A stretch of DNA of 64,000 nucleotides, taken from positions 1,987,501 through 2,051,500 of the forward strand of contig NZ_CP011770.1 of NCBI RefSeq assembly GCF_001028705.1, in the 5' to 3' direction. Positions within the stretch are counted from its first letter, which is position 1. Each line of letters opens with the position of its first letter. The notes under the pieces are model-generated. The model was not told the origin of the DNA. It made no database searches and saw nothing but the letters and a program-made list of their open reading frames with translations. The stretch is from Croceicoccus naphthovorans. GTDB taxonomy: Bacteria > Pseudomonadota > Alphaproteobacteria > Sphingomonadales > Sphingomonadaceae. The translations under genes were made by a program, and so were the position numbers. Of the stretch, positions 37,039 through 46,475 are shown in pieces.

Positions 37039-37437
37039 ATGAAAACTTGCCTGACCCGGGTCGCAGCCGCTGCCGCTATCGGCACGCTCGCCCTTTCGCC
37101 GCAGGTCGCGTTGGCGGATTCGGATAATGCCGCAGTCGTCATTCACGACAATAAGTGCACCGGTTTCATCCCGACGGCCGAGGGCGGCCTGCCGATCTAC
37201 AACGGCAGGTGGGACATGACGCAGCTGATCTCTGCACCCGGACATGTCCAGAAGATCGCGAACAAGAACATGCAGATGTCGGTCTGCACGTTCGACGTAC
37301 CCGAAGAAGTGGCGCCGGGCGAAGTGCGCCAGGCTGAGAACTTCGCCTGCAGGATGTGGACCGGGGAAACCGCGACGGAAAGCGTCATGCACGTCAGCCC
37401 CGGCGGCAAGGCGACGATGATTTGCCGCAAGCGTTGA
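37039..37437 (+). CDS. Secreted four-cysteine protein, unknown
   Basis: 132 residues. A signal peptide (MKTCLTRVAAAAAIGTLALSPQVALA) leads to a mature part with Cys in NKCTGFIP, MSVCTFDV, NFACRMWTG and TMICRKR, likely two disulfides in the periplasm. It is preceded by AAGGAGA. I do not recognise a family. Confidence 0.75.
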   Translation: MKTCLTRVAAAAAIGTLALSPQVALADSDNAAVVIHDNKCTGFIPTAEGGLPIYNGRWDMTQLISAPGHVQKIANKNMQMSVCTFDVPEEVAPGEVRQAENFACRMWTGETATESVMHVSPGGKATMICRKR

Positions 37438-37513
37438 TCGCAACCCTTCGGGTGTCCGCGCCCGCCGCAACGGGGCCCCTGCCCCGGCGAGGTTTACGGT
37501 GCGGACGTCCGGT

Positions 37514-37547
37514 CGGGCGGGAGCGTTAGTGCGGACGATCCCGCCCG
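37514..37547. terminator. Possible bidirectional terminator
   Basis: CGGGCGGGA (37514-37522) is the exact inverse of TCCCGCCCG (37539-37547). It sits between two convergent genes. There is no T-run on either side, so this is tentative. Confidence 0.4.
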
Positions 37548-37604
37548 GCCACGGTCAATTCCTTGGCCACGCGCAATCGCACTTTTCCGCCTATTGGCCC
37601 GAGA

Positions 37605-39137
37605 TCAGGCGGCCTTGAACCAGCTGCCGCAGGTGTCGGTCTTTTCCGTCTGCTTCGCACACACGTCGGCCATCCGCGTGCCCAGCGAATCCAGCACCGC
37701 CGCGCCGTCATGCTCCTTCGCCCATGCGACCAGCGCCGTGCCCCACCGGTCTGCGACCGATTGCGTGCGCTGGTAATAGTTGTCCGGGCTCTTCGCCAAT
37801 TCGGCCAGCACCGCCTCTGAACTCGCCTTCACCGCGTCCCTGTCCTCTGGCGTAAGGCGCATGACGCGCAGCGCATATCCAGCCGCCCACTGGACACGCG
37901 TGGCCGGACCTTCCGAAGCTTCATAGGCCTTGCGCGCCCAATCGATGGCAGCGGCCTTGTCGCCCTCATCCTCAGCCATCGCGGCAAGGCCCAGCATATA
38001 GTAATAGGGCGTTTCGGACCGATCGATCTCGGCCAGCAGCATGTCCTTCGCCGCCTTGCGGTCGCCGATCTGGTCCAGCAGTTCCGCCGCGTAGGAAATG
38101 ACCGACTTGCGCACCAGCGCGTCGCTCGCCTGCTTGTCGACGATGGCCGCCCACTTGCGGACCTCCGCCTTCAACGGCTCGCCCGGCGCTTCGTCGGTCA
38201 GATCAACCCGGGCCGACAGCGCAAAGGTCCGCTCTGCCAACGACAGGTTCGTATCGGCGACCAAACCCTCCAAAGCCTTGTCGAGCAAGGCGGTCAGGTC
38301 CTCTTTAGCCTCGCCACCGGGCAGTGCCAGCACCATGCCCGGCGCGTAGTAGGACAGCACATCGCGGTTCGCCATCACCTGCTGCGGCGCGCCGAGGATG
38401 CCGGGCAATACGCCCTCCACCGTCTCCGCCTGCGCGTCGGTCAGCGTTACCTTGCCGTCGCCATCGCGCGCCGCCAGCCGTGCCAGCGACAGCAGCGCGA
38501 AACGGCTCCGCATCGCCGGATCGGGTGCGTTGCGGGCCAGCGTGTCGAGCATCTCGCCCTCGGCCTTTCCCTCCTCGAACCGTTTGGGATCGTTGCCCCA
38601 GTCGAAGCCGGCCAAAATCTTCCAGTCCTCTGCCGACAGCGTCGCCGGATCGGCCTTGGCATCGGCCAGCACCGCGTCGATAGACCGCGTACGCCCGGCG
38701 GCCAGCGTCAGCAGGGCGGGCAGTTCGGAGGCCATCGTGGCACTGGAGATGCGGGTAATTTCGCTACCGTCGGGGGCCAGCGCAATCACGGTGGGATATC
38801 CGCTGGTACCGAACCGATCGCCCCACTTTTGCGCGCCCGCGGTATCACCGTCGAGGTAAACCGGAATGAAATCCTGCGTTTTGGCGATGAAGTTCGGGTC
38901 CTTGAACAGGCCCGCCTTCATCTCTGCACAAGGTGGGCACCATTCCGCGCCCCAATAGAGTAGCACCGGCTTGCCCGTTTCCTTAGCCTCGGCCAGCGCG
39001 TCTTCGACATCGCCGTGGCGCCACGCGATCTCTGCGGCCTGTGCTTCGGTGGCGACGGGGGCGCTCTCGCTGCATCCGGTCAGTGTCGTTGCCGCAAGGG
39101 CCAGTGCCAGCCCGGTTGCCAGGATCGGAGTTCTCAT
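37605..39137 (-). CDS. Thioredoxin-family lipoprotein with a large helical domain
   Basis: 510 residues. A lipobox ends at TLTGC (Cys22). A thioredoxin domain (about 35-150) has the active site WCPPC (Cys67, Cys70) and the cis-Pro in SGYPTVIAL. The remaining 350 residues are a helix-rich region with weak TPR-like repeats and no similarity that I recognise. It is probably an outer- or inner-membrane anchored periplasmic reductase or disulfide partner. No DsbD-like gene is adjacent. Confidence 0.85.
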   Translation of the reverse strand: MRTPILATGLALALAATTLTGCSESAPVATEAQAAEIAWRHGDVEDALAEAKETGKPVLLYWGAEWCPPCAEMKAGLFKDPNFIAKTQDFIPVYLDGDTAGAQKWGDRFGTSGYPTVIALAPDGSEITRISSATMASELPALLTLAAGRTRSIDAVLADAKADPATLSAEDWKILAGFDWGNDPKRFEEGKAEGEMLDTLARNAPDPAMRSRFALLSLARLAARDGDGKVTLTDAQAETVEGVLPGILGAPQQVMANRDVLSYYAPGMVLALPGGEAKEDLTALLDKALEGLVADTNLSLAERTFALSARVDLTDEAPGEPLKAEVRKWAAIVDKQASDALVRKSVISYAAELLDQIGDRKAAKDMLLAEIDRSETPYYYMLGLAAMAEDEGDKAAAIDWARKAYEASEGPATRVQWAAGYALRVMRLTPEDRDAVKASSEAVLAELAKSPDNYYQRTQSVADRWGTALVAWAKEHDGAAVLDSLGTRMADVCAKQTEKTDTCGSWFKAA

Positions 39138-39205
39138 GGGTTGCGCCCTTGTGCCAATTGGGGCGGCAAGCTAGTCGCAAATGCAACCTTTGCAAAGCGC
39201 CGGGA

Positions 39206-40048
39206 TCAGGGTTTGCGCAAGGTCAGGACGATCCCGCCGACGATCAGCAACCCCGCGATCCCGATGCGCAAGGTGAGTGGTTCGGCCAGCGTCACGGCGG
39301 CAACCAGCGCGGCGGCAACCGGCGTGGCAAGCTGGACCGTGGCGACCGTGGCAAGGCCGAGGCGCGGCGCGACAGCGTACCACGCGACATAGCCAAGGCC
39401 CGACGTGATCGCGCCCGCCCCGACCGCCAGCGCGCTGCCCTGCCAAGTCCAGCCCGCTGCGGAATCGAGCAGGACCAGAGGCAGAGCCAGCGGCGCGGCC
39501 AGCAGGAAGTTCGCCGCCGTCCGCCGCGCCGGATTGCCCGCCCCCCGGCCCAGCAATGTATAGACACCCCACGCCGCCCCCGCGATGGCCATCAGCAACG
39601 CCGCAAACGGATCGGCAGAGGCGCTCGCCCCCGGCAGCAGCAAGTAGGCAACGCCCGCCAGTGCCAGCGCCAGCCCAAGGTAGCCCAATGGCGCGGGCCG
39701 CTCGCCCCCGGCGATGCCGACACCCATGATCGTGGCCTGCACGCAGGCGAACAGGATCAACGCGCCTGTGCCCGCGGGCAGAGCGACATAGGCAAAGGAA
39801 AACGCGGCGGCGTAAAGGAACAGCGAAAACGCCCCACGCCAGTCAGACGCTTTCGGCGACCCGCCAAGAAACGGCAACAAGACCACCGCCCCGCTGAACA
39901 GCCGGAGCATCGTATAGCCGCCCGCCGGGATCGCGCCGCTGCCGATGGCCGCGCGGGCAAGCAGCGAATTGCCCGCAAAGGCCGCGATGGCCAGCACCGC
40001 CAGCAACAGCAGCACGGCGGGGCGCATCGCGCGTTGGTTTTCGGGCAT
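39206..40048 (-). CDS. DMT-superfamily transporter (EamA family)
   Basis: 280 residues, about ten transmembrane helices in two EamA repeats (first from VLLLLAVLAIAAFAGNSLLARAAIGSGAIPAGGYTMLR..., second from about 140). These export metabolites; the substrate is unknown. It lies just left of the probable island boundary. Confidence 0.9.
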   Translation of the reverse strand: MPENQRAMRPAVLLLLAVLAIAAFAGNSLLARAAIGSGAIPAGGYTMLRLFSGAVVLLPFLGGSPKASDWRGAFSLFLYAAAFSFAYVALPAGTGALILFACVQATIMGVGIAGGERPAPLGYLGLALALAGVAYLLLPGASASADPFAALLMAIAGAAWGVYTLLGRGAGNPARRTAANFLLAAPLALPLVLLDSAAGWTWQGSALAVGAGAITSGLGYVAWYAVAPRLGLATVATVQLATPVAAALVAAVTLAEPLTLRIGIAGLLIVGGIVLTLRKP

Positions 40049-40123
40049 CGGCTCTCCTCTTTGCCGCGCAGACTAACGCGGCAGAGGGGTTACGCCATTG
40101 TCAAAAGGTCGCGGGTTGAGCCT

Positions 40124-40140
40124 TATTACTCCCACTCGAT
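40124..40140 (-). other. Probable attachment site: 3' end of guaA without the gene
   Basis: On the minus strand the sequence reads ATCGAGTGGGAGTAATAA, i.e. Ile-Glu-Trp-Glu-stop. This is the conserved C-terminus of GMP synthetase (guaA), a well-known integration site for genomic islands. No guaA gene precedes it; AT-rich island DNA does instead. It is most easily read as the distal attachment copy of an island whose other end carries guaA outside the window. Confidence 0.55.
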
Positions 40141-40429
40141 TATTGATTGTCAGCATAACACCTTGAAATATCGCCATTAAAAATATTTTTCGCGACGATA
40201 TGCCGTCAGCTATCCCGGCAATTCCGCTGGCTTTTGAAATTATTGGATTTTTCCGGGATACCCCGAAAAACCGTACTTTCGGGATCTATCGTCAAGCGAG
40301 GAACGCAGGAAACAATCCGACGCGATCCGTGCATTCCGCCGATTTCACGACGTAGTCCTATCATCAAAGCCGTCGATTGTCACTGGCCCGTCGCGCGTAG
40401 GACGATGGCTACGATCAAAGCAAGCAGCG
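40141..40429. other. AT-rich stretch at the island edge
   Basis: Unusually AT-rich for this window at its left end (for example CATTAAAAATATTTTTCGCG near 40172). No gene is seen. It probably holds the inner arm of the attachment site. Confidence 0.45.
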
Positions 40430-40753
40430 TTAGAAGGCTCTTGCCCGATTGACCGTCTCGACAACTCCGGCCTCGCCCGCTTGTTGTCGATGAGGTGCCG
40501 CCGGAGGTGACTGCTGAGTGTGACGGCACTCAAGAAATTGATTGCAGCCGTAAAAGGTGGTGTCGTTGCGACCTTTGCGCTCAACCAATTCCCCGACCAG
40601 GCAACTGGGACACTGGTCGAGTTCCTTCCCATCGATGGTTTCAAACCGGACCTCATTGCCGGCGATTTCGCAAAGCTCGCGAATGTAGCGTGAGGGCTTG
40701 CGCCTATTGCAGAGGATGCGCGCGATACGCTTCCTCTTCCTGCTCAGAGTCAA
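40430..40753 (-). pseudogene. Zinc-ribbon protein fragment, helicase- or topoisomerase-like
   Basis: The clear part is CPSCLVGELVERKGRNDTTFYGCNQFLECRHT, a four-Cys zinc ribbon (CxxC...C...C) like those at the end of topoisomerase I or UvrD-like plasmid helicases. The preceding residues (ILCNRRKPSRYIRELCEIAG) resemble the tail of such a helicase. The rest of the protein is missing, so this is a remnant, part of the mobile-element debris. Confidence 0.55.
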
Positions 40754-40768
40754 AATCCTCTGAAGGGT

Positions 40769-41218
40769 CGTTCACCAAACTGGAGGATCGCCGACCTCGT
40801 CGAGGGCAGGTCGCCGGTCTCGCTCTACCTTGTCGTGCCGCCCTCTGACATCAGCCGCACCAAGCCGCTTATTCGCTTGGTGCTCAACCAGATCGGCCGC
40901 CGACTGACCGAGCATCTTCAAGCAGAGAATGGGGCGAACGCGGCTGCCCGGCACAAGCTTCTGATGATGCTCGACGAGTTTCCCGCTCTCGGTCGCCTGG
41001 ACTTCTTCGAGACCAGCCTCGCCTTTCTCGCCGGCTATGGCGTGCGCGCCTTCCTGATCGCGCAAAGCCTCAACCAGATCGAGAAGGCCTATGGCGAGCA
41101 CAACGCGATCCTCGACAATTGCCATGTCCGTGTCGCTTTCGCGACCAATGACGAGCGGACGGCGAAGCGCATCTCCGAGAGCCGTGGCTCGACCGTATAT
41201 TGCATCGGTCGAGCATAG
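40769..41218 (+). pseudogene. traG: Truncated TraG/VirD4 conjugal coupling protein
   Basis: From NWRIADLVEGRSPVSLYLVVPPSDISRTKPLIRLVLNQIGRRL to DNCHVRVAFATNDERTAKRIS the residues match the central part of a TraG coupling ATPase, with Walker B LLMMLDEFPALGRLDF. The N-terminal Walker A half and the C-terminus are absent; after SESRGS (about 41185) homology ends. It marks past conjugative DNA. Confidence 0.85.
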
Positions 41219-41757
41219 AGGACAGCAAGGCGCGGCGTGAGGGGCGCGAGGATGTTTGGCGCGTGTGGCGCGCCGCTCGGCGATGTCAGATTGTGATAGA
41301 AACCGTCGCCGAACACGAATTCGCGGTCAGGCGACAAAATGGCGGTGGCCTTGTCGCGCACCCCGAACGCCTGCACCGCGCGGGCGTGCATATCCCGCAT
41401 GTTCATCGCGATCAGGCTGTTACGCTCCCACTCAGGCAAGGGGCCGCGAAAGCGCTCCGCGATGCCCACACAAGCTTCGCGCGTCATCGGGCTGCGGATG
41501 GCGAGCGACGTAAGAGACTCGACCATCTGGCCGAAGCGCACGTCAGAAGAGGGCTGCGGCAGGAACCGACTTCGGCGCGGCTGACCAGGTCGCGCCTCGA
41601 AGGTGAGGCCTTCCAGCCAGTCGATCACCGCCGGGAATCCGGCGTCGGCTTGATGAAAAACTGTCTCGAAATTCTGATCCCAGGGAGTCGGTTCACCGGG
41701 CTTGTTGCCCAGCTTCCCCCAGGTTCGCGGTGCCAGGCGAAGCCGCGTGTCGGACAC
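41089..41757 (-). pseudogene. DUF4238-like protein fragment
   Basis: From MSDTRLRLAPRTWGKLG the frame runs to EFVFGDGFYHNLTSPSG and PNILAPLTPRLAVLYARP, typical of the C-terminal region of DUF4238 proteins. Only the residues encoded right of about 41195 belong to it; the rest of this frame is antisense to the TraG remnant. No good start is visible upstream because a stop lies five codons before the GTG at 41757. The role of the family is unknown. Confidence 0.5.
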
Positions 41758-41815
41758 GCGGAAACAAACTCACGCACGCGGATGAACGGCCTTCACCGTT
41801 CCAATCCGCCGGTCC

Positions 41816-43273
41816 CTATTTTCGCATGGCAAGATTATAGGCCTTCTGCTCGGTGTAGCTCAGCATCTCCTCGATGCCTTCTTCACGCCCCGTGCCGCTG
41901 TTCTTCATTCCGCCATAGGGCATGGCGGGGTAATGCGGTCCGACGCTGTTGATCCACACATAGCCGGAGCGCACGCGGCGCGCGGCGGCGAAGGCGTCGT
42001 CGATGTTGTTGGCATAGATCGACGCGGTCAGGCCGAGGTCGGTCGCGTTGGCGATCGTGATCGCCTGGTCGAGCGTCGACCATTTCATTACCGAAAGAAC
42101 CGGGCCGAACACCTCCTGCTGCGCGATACGCATCGATTGCTCGACGTCACCAAACAGCGTCGGCTGGACCCAAAAGCCCTTGCGGAACTCCTCTCCCTCG
42201 GGCCGGCCGCCGCCGGCGAGCAGCCGGGCGCCGTCCTCGCGCGCGTTTGCGATATGGCGCAGAACCTTGTCGTACTGACCCTTCGAATTGATCGCGCCCA
42301 TCTGACTGGCCGGATCCATCGGATCGCCCACCCGGATCGCGCGGATGCGCTCGACCAGCCCAGCGACGACATCGTCATGGATCGATTCGTGCAGCAGGAG
42401 CCTGCTGGTCGATCCGCACGACTGGCCCTGCCACGAGAAGTTCATCCCGGCGATCGCGGCGTCGATCACGGTCGCCGGATCGACGTCGGGGAAGGCGATC
42501 AGTGGGTTCTTTCCGCCAAGCTCCAGCGTGACGTGCTTGACCGCGCTCTCCGCCGCCATGCGCTGAATCGCCATGCCGGTCTCGACTGAACCGATAAACG
42601 CGATCCGCTTGACACCGGGATGGCGCACCAGCGGCGCGCCCGCGCCCGCTCCGGTGCCGGTGACGATATTGAACACGCCCGGCGGCAGCGCATCGCGCGC
42701 GATCTCAGACAGGATCAGCGCGGAGAGCGAGCTCGTCTCGGGCGGCTTTACCACCACCGAATTGCCGGCCATCAGCGCGGCCGCGGTGCGGGCGGTGGCG
42801 AACATCACCGGATGGTTGAACGGCACGATCCGAGCGACCACGCCGTAAGGCTCGCGCGTGGTGAAGTGCAGGTTGCCGGGCGTCGCCGGGATCGTATCGC
42901 CCTTCAGTTCATAGGCGAGGCCAGCATAATAGTTCATCCCCTCCACACCGGTGCGCACGTCGCCGCGCATCGGCGCGATCGTATTGCCGGTGTCGCGGAC
43001 CTCGACCTCCAGCAGCTCTTCGGCGCGTTCCAGCATCTTGCGGCCGAACGCGCGGAGTGCCTCGGCGCGGGCGGCGACGCCGATCCCGTTCCACGCCGCC
43101 CACGCACGATCCGCCGCCTCCACCGCCCGGGCCACGTCGCGCGCGTCGCCATTGGGAATGCGCCCGATCACCTCCTCCGTCGCGGGATCGACCGAATCTA
43201 TCCATTCGCCGCTCTCGCTGGCCACCAGTTCGCCGCCGATCAACATGTGCGACGCCGTCGTCACCGGGTTCAT
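41816..43273 (-). CDS. NAD(P)-dependent aldehyde dehydrogenase
   Basis: 485 residues, normal length. Catalytic Cys in NFSWQGQSCGSTSR and general-base Glu in VTLELGGKNPLIAF are intact, and the cofactor motif is FIGSVETGM. Being in a cluster with a hydratase-aldolase, it may oxidise the aldehyde that the aldolase releases, as NahF does for salicylaldehyde; that is inference. A copy of the shared palindrome (43315-43330) lies 42 bases upstream of its ATG, so it probably belongs to the TetR regulon. Confidence 0.92.
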   Translation of the reverse strand: MNPVTTASHMLIGGELVASESGEWIDSVDPATEEVIGRIPNGDARDVARAVEAADRAWAAWNGIGVAARAEALRAFGRKMLERAEELLEVEVRDTGNTIAPMRGDVRTGVEGMNYYAGLAYELKGDTIPATPGNLHFTTREPYGVVARIVPFNHPVMFATARTAAALMAGNSVVVKPPETSSLSALILSEIARDALPPGVFNIVTGTGAGAGAPLVRHPGVKRIAFIGSVETGMAIQRMAAESAVKHVTLELGGKNPLIAFPDVDPATVIDAAIAGMNFSWQGQSCGSTSRLLLHESIHDDVVAGLVERIRAIRVGDPMDPASQMGAINSKGQYDKVLRHIANAREDGARLLAGGGRPEGEEFRKGFWVQPTLFGDVEQSMRIAQQEVFGPVLSVMKWSTLDQAITIANATDLGLTASIYANNIDDAFAAARRVRSGYVWINSVGPHYPAMPYGGMKNSGTGREEGIEEMLSYTEQKAYNLAMRK

Positions 43274-43314
43274 TAGGTCTCTCCAGCTTTCTGGTTATGC
43301 AGTTGTTCAAATTT

Positions 43315-43330
43315 AATGGACGTGTCCATT
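43315..43330. promoter_or_regulatory. Palindromic operator, copy A
   Basis: AATGGACGTGTCCATT has perfect seven-base arms around GT. It is in front of the aldehyde dehydrogenase gene. The same palindrome recurs at 44934 and, in weaker form, at 53124, 54321 and 55194. Confidence 0.8.
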
Positions 43331-43387
43331 TCTAGGGCGCTGGACGATCGCGTCAACCTTTCGGATGGCGCGGCCCGAAATTTGCCG

Positions 43388-44818
43388 TCAGCCGCCGCGT
43401 TTTGCGTTGCGGCGCAAGATCGGGACCGCGCCGCTCGATAGCCCGATTGCCACTGCGAGGGCAGCCATGCCGGCGGCTGTCGCGAAGGTGGCCCTGAGTC
43501 CGTGCGCCGCGGCGAGTCCGCCCGGAGCTCCATCGTGCGCGGTGGCGGAAAAGATCGAGGCCATCACCGACGCGCCGGTGACCAATCCGATATTGCGCGA
43601 CAGGTTCATCAGTCCGGCGAAGGTGCCGCGCGTTGCAGAAGAGGATTTCGCCATCACCGCGGCGTTGTTGGAGATCTGAAACACGCCATAGCCGCCCATC
43701 ACCACGATCAGCGAGCCGATGAAGCGCGGCAGGCCGACGATCCCCTCGCTGAAAGCCAGCCCCGCCGCTCCCGCCGCCATGATCGCCAGCCCGGCAAGGC
43801 TCATCGCGACGATGCCGAGCCGGTCGACCAGCCGCCCGATCGGCACGCCCCCGACAGCCGAGATGACCGGCCCGACCGAAAGCGCCAGCCCCGCCTGGGC
43901 GGGTGTCATGTGCAGACCCTCGACCAGATAGAAGGGGCCGACGACCAGCGTCGCCATGATCACGGTCGAGCCGATCACGCTCATCGCCAGATTGCCGCAC
44001 AGGGAGATGTCGCGGAACATCCCCATCCGCAACAGGGGATCGGCGGCACGCCGCTCGACCAGAATGAAAGTTGCCACGCCGACCACCGCGAGCGCAAGCG
44101 CGATGATGTTGCCGGCGGCGAAGCGTCCGCTCGCAAGCGTGGCCGCGTAGCAATAGGCGCACAGTGCCGAGATGAGCAGAAAGGTGCCAGCCCAATCCGG
44201 CCGCCACGGCGTGGCCGCCGGATGGAGCGTTCGGGGCACCGTGCGATAGACCATCCAGGCGATCGCGATGCAGACCGGCACGTTGACGAGAAACAGTGCG
44301 CGCCAGCCCAACCCCGCGATCAGCAGCCCGCCCAGTGACGGCCCGGCGGCAGTTCCCAACCCAGACATCGCGCCCAGCAAGCCCAGCACGCTGCCAAGTC
44401 GTGCAGGGCGCACGATGTCGCAAACAAGCGCAAACGCCAGCACCAGCATGATCGCGCCGCCCATACCTTGCAGCGCCCGCGCCGCGATCAGGAACCAGAA
44501 GCTCCATGCCACGCCCGCGCCGATCGAAGCTAGGCCGAACAGTGCCAGTCCGGCGAGCAGCAGGCGCTGTCGGCCCACGCTGTCCGCGAGGCGACCAGCA
44601 TTTATGATCAGGCTGATGACCGCGAGGAAATAGGCGATCACGATCCATTGCGCTTGCGGGAAGCTGATCCCGAAGGTGCGCGACAGCGTCGGCAAGCCGA
44701 CATTCGCCACGCTGCCGCCCAAAGAAGACAGGAAGATCGTGGCGGACAAGCTGGCAATGGCGCCGGGCGAAGATTTCGCCAGCCTGCCTCCATCTCCGTT
44801 ACCGCCAGTGTCGTTCAA
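43388..44818 (-). CDS. MFS transporter, DHA2-like
   Basis: 476 residues with about 14 hydrophobic helices. Motif A is GRLADSVGRQRLLLAG, and motif C-like PSLGGLLIAGLGWRALF follows. It probably moves an aromatic acid or pathway product. I use a TTG start at 44818, because GGAGG sits six bases upstream; frames further upstream (to 44923) add Arg-rich residues without similarity. It diverges from the Rieske operon across operator copy B. Confidence 0.85.
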   Translation of the reverse strand: MNDTGGNGDGGRLAKSSPGAIASLSATIFLSSLGGSVANVGLPTLSRTFGISFPQAQWIVIAYFLAVISLIINAGRLADSVGRQRLLLAGLALFGLASIGAGVAWSFWFLIAARALQGMGGAIMLVLAFALVCDIVRPARLGSVLGLLGAMSGLGTAAGPSLGGLLIAGLGWRALFLVNVPVCIAIAWMVYRTVPRTLHPAATPWRPDWAGTFLLISALCAYCYAATLASGRFAAGNIIALALAVVGVATFILVERRAADPLLRMGMFRDISLCGNLAMSVIGSTVIMATLVVGPFYLVEGLHMTPAQAGLALSVGPVISAVGGVPIGRLVDRLGIVAMSLAGLAIMAAGAAGLAFSEGIVGLPRFIGSLIVVMGGYGVFQISNNAAVMAKSSSATRGTFAGLMNLSRNIGLVTGASVMASIFSATAHDGAPGGLAAAHGLRATFATAAGMAALAVAIGLSSGAVPILRRNAKRGG

Positions 44819-44933
44819 CCTCGTCCTCCGGTCCGTTGGTCCGATAAGCCTTTTTGTAGCGCGGACATCCAATTTTGCACGCGTACCCGTTCGATGGAAA
44901 GCAACTCGGAACCGCCTTGACATCGGCCAATTT

Positions 44934-44949
44934 AATGGACATGTCCATT
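44934..44949. promoter_or_regulatory. Palindromic operator, copy B, perfect
   Basis: AATGGACATGTCCATT is a perfect 16-bp palindrome. It lies between the divergent MFS gene and the Rieske operon, about 115 and 168 bases from their starts. A TTGACA at 44918-44923 is just upstream. Confidence 0.85.
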
Positions 44950-45116
44950 TAAGATTGAAAGCGGCGCGACTTCGAACGGGGTTGGCGGCGCGATCTTGGA
45001 AAGAGCATTTCTCGGATTCGGTGCGGCATCGCGCGCGCGGCTGTCTGCCGAACTCAGATTCGTGATGCGCCCGTTATGACAGAGCCGACCTGCGGGTCAC
45101 CAATGGAGAGTATAGT

Positions 45117-46475
45117 GTGACCGAGCAGGCCTTTGCCGTTCCCGTTTCGATCGAAAACATGGTGGACGATCTGCGCGAGGGACTACTCCCCGCTGCGGTG
45201 TTTCACGATCGTGAAGTCTACGATCTCGAGTTGCGGCGCATCTTCGCGAAATCCTGGGTGTATATCGGGCATGAGACCGAAATCCCGAACCGCGGGGATT
45301 TCGTCACCCGCAACATTGGCGAGGATCCCTTCATCCTGATTCGCGACGAACAGGACGAGTTGCGCGTGCTACTCAATGCCTGCCGCCACCGCGGCGCACA
45401 GGTGTGCCGGGTGCAAGCGGGCAATACCAAGGGTTTCGTCTGTCCATTCCATGGCTGGGCGTATCGCAATAGCGGCGAATTGATCGGCGTGCCGGTGCGA
45501 AGCCAGGGATATGCGTCGCTGGACCTCAAGGAATGGAATTTGTTCGCAGCGCCGCACGTCACCAATTACATGGGGCTGATTTTCGCCAACCTCGATCCGG
45601 ATGCCGTGCCGTTCGAAGAGTATCTCGGCGACTACAAATGGTATTTCGACATCCAGTTCGCGCTGTCCGACGGCGGCATGGAGGTGCTGGGCGAGCCGCA
45701 TCGCTGGCTGGTCGATGCGAACTGGAAGCAGGGCGCGGAGAATTTCTGCGGCGACAGCTCGCATACTCAAATGACCCACCGATCGGTGCTGGAAGCCGGC
45801 ATCATCGACAGCGTCGCTGCCGGGGCGCCCAAGGAGGGAACGGGCCTCCATGTCCATGATTGCAGCGGCCATGCGATCAGCATCCGTCAGCTCCCCGGCG
45901 AGGCACCGTTCATCTCCTACCCGGAAGAGGTGACCCACCATTTCCATACCGGCGTGCTTAGCCAGGACCAGTTCGATCTGGCCAAGCGATCGCTGCTGCA
46001 CAACGGCACCTTGTTTCCCAATTTCTCCTTCCTCCATATTGGCCTGAGCGACAGCCCGCAAAAGCCGCAGACAGGGTTTCTCACACTGCGCGTATGGCAG
46101 CCCAAGGGGCCGGGCCAGATGGAAATCTGGAACTGGGTGCTGGCACCGAGAGAGGCCTCTCCCGAGTATAAGCGCCGTGCCTATCAGGTGGGAATGAGCA
46201 GTTTTAGCCCCTCGGGCAGCTTCGAGCAGGACGATGTCGCGGTGTGGCCGGGCGTCACCCGCACCGCCGGCACTGTGTTCGCCGAGCTCAACAAGGTGCG
46301 TTTCAACTATCAGATGGGAATGGGGGACATGAGCACCAGCAAACCGCTGACGGACTGGGTCGGACCAGGCGTCGCCAACTCGACCAATGCGGGCGAGGGC
46401 GGCCTGAGGACGTTCCATAAGACCTGGTACGAACGCATGACCAACACCAAGATCGAGATCGGCGATCATGACTGA
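45117..46475 (+). CDS. Aromatic ring-hydroxylating Rieske dioxygenase, alpha subunit
   Basis: 452-residue catalytic subunit. The Rieske 2Fe-2S ligands are Cys89, His91, Cys109 and His112. The mononuclear iron site has His216 and His221, with the bridging Asp213 (GDSSHTQMTH), and a third acidic ligand likely in SFEQDDVAVW. It would add O2 across an aromatic bond to give a cis-dihydrodiol. The beta subunit overlaps its end. The start is GTG at 45117 with a GGAG-like site. No ferredoxin or reductase gene is next to it. Confidence 0.93.
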   Translation: MTEQAFAVPVSIENMVDDLREGLLPAAVFHDREVYDLELRRIFAKSWVYIGHETEIPNRGDFVTRNIGEDPFILIRDEQDELRVLLNACRHRGAQVCRVQAGNTKGFVCPFHGWAYRNSGELIGVPVRSQGYASLDLKEWNLFAAPHVTNYMGLIFANLDPDAVPFEEYLGDYKWYFDIQFALSDGGMEVLGEPHRWLVDANWKQGAENFCGDSSHTQMTHRSVLEAGIIDSVAAGAPKEGTGLHVHDCSGHAISIRQLPGEAPFISYPEEVTHHFHTGVLSQDQFDLAKRSLLHNGTLFPNFSFLHIGLSDSPQKPQTGFLTLRVWQPKGPGQMEIWNWVLAPREASPEYKRRAYQVGMSSFSPSGSFEQDDVAVWPGVTRTAGTVFAELNKVRFNYQMGMGDMSTSKPLTDWVGPGVANSTNAGEGGLRTFHKTWYERMTNTKIEIGDHD

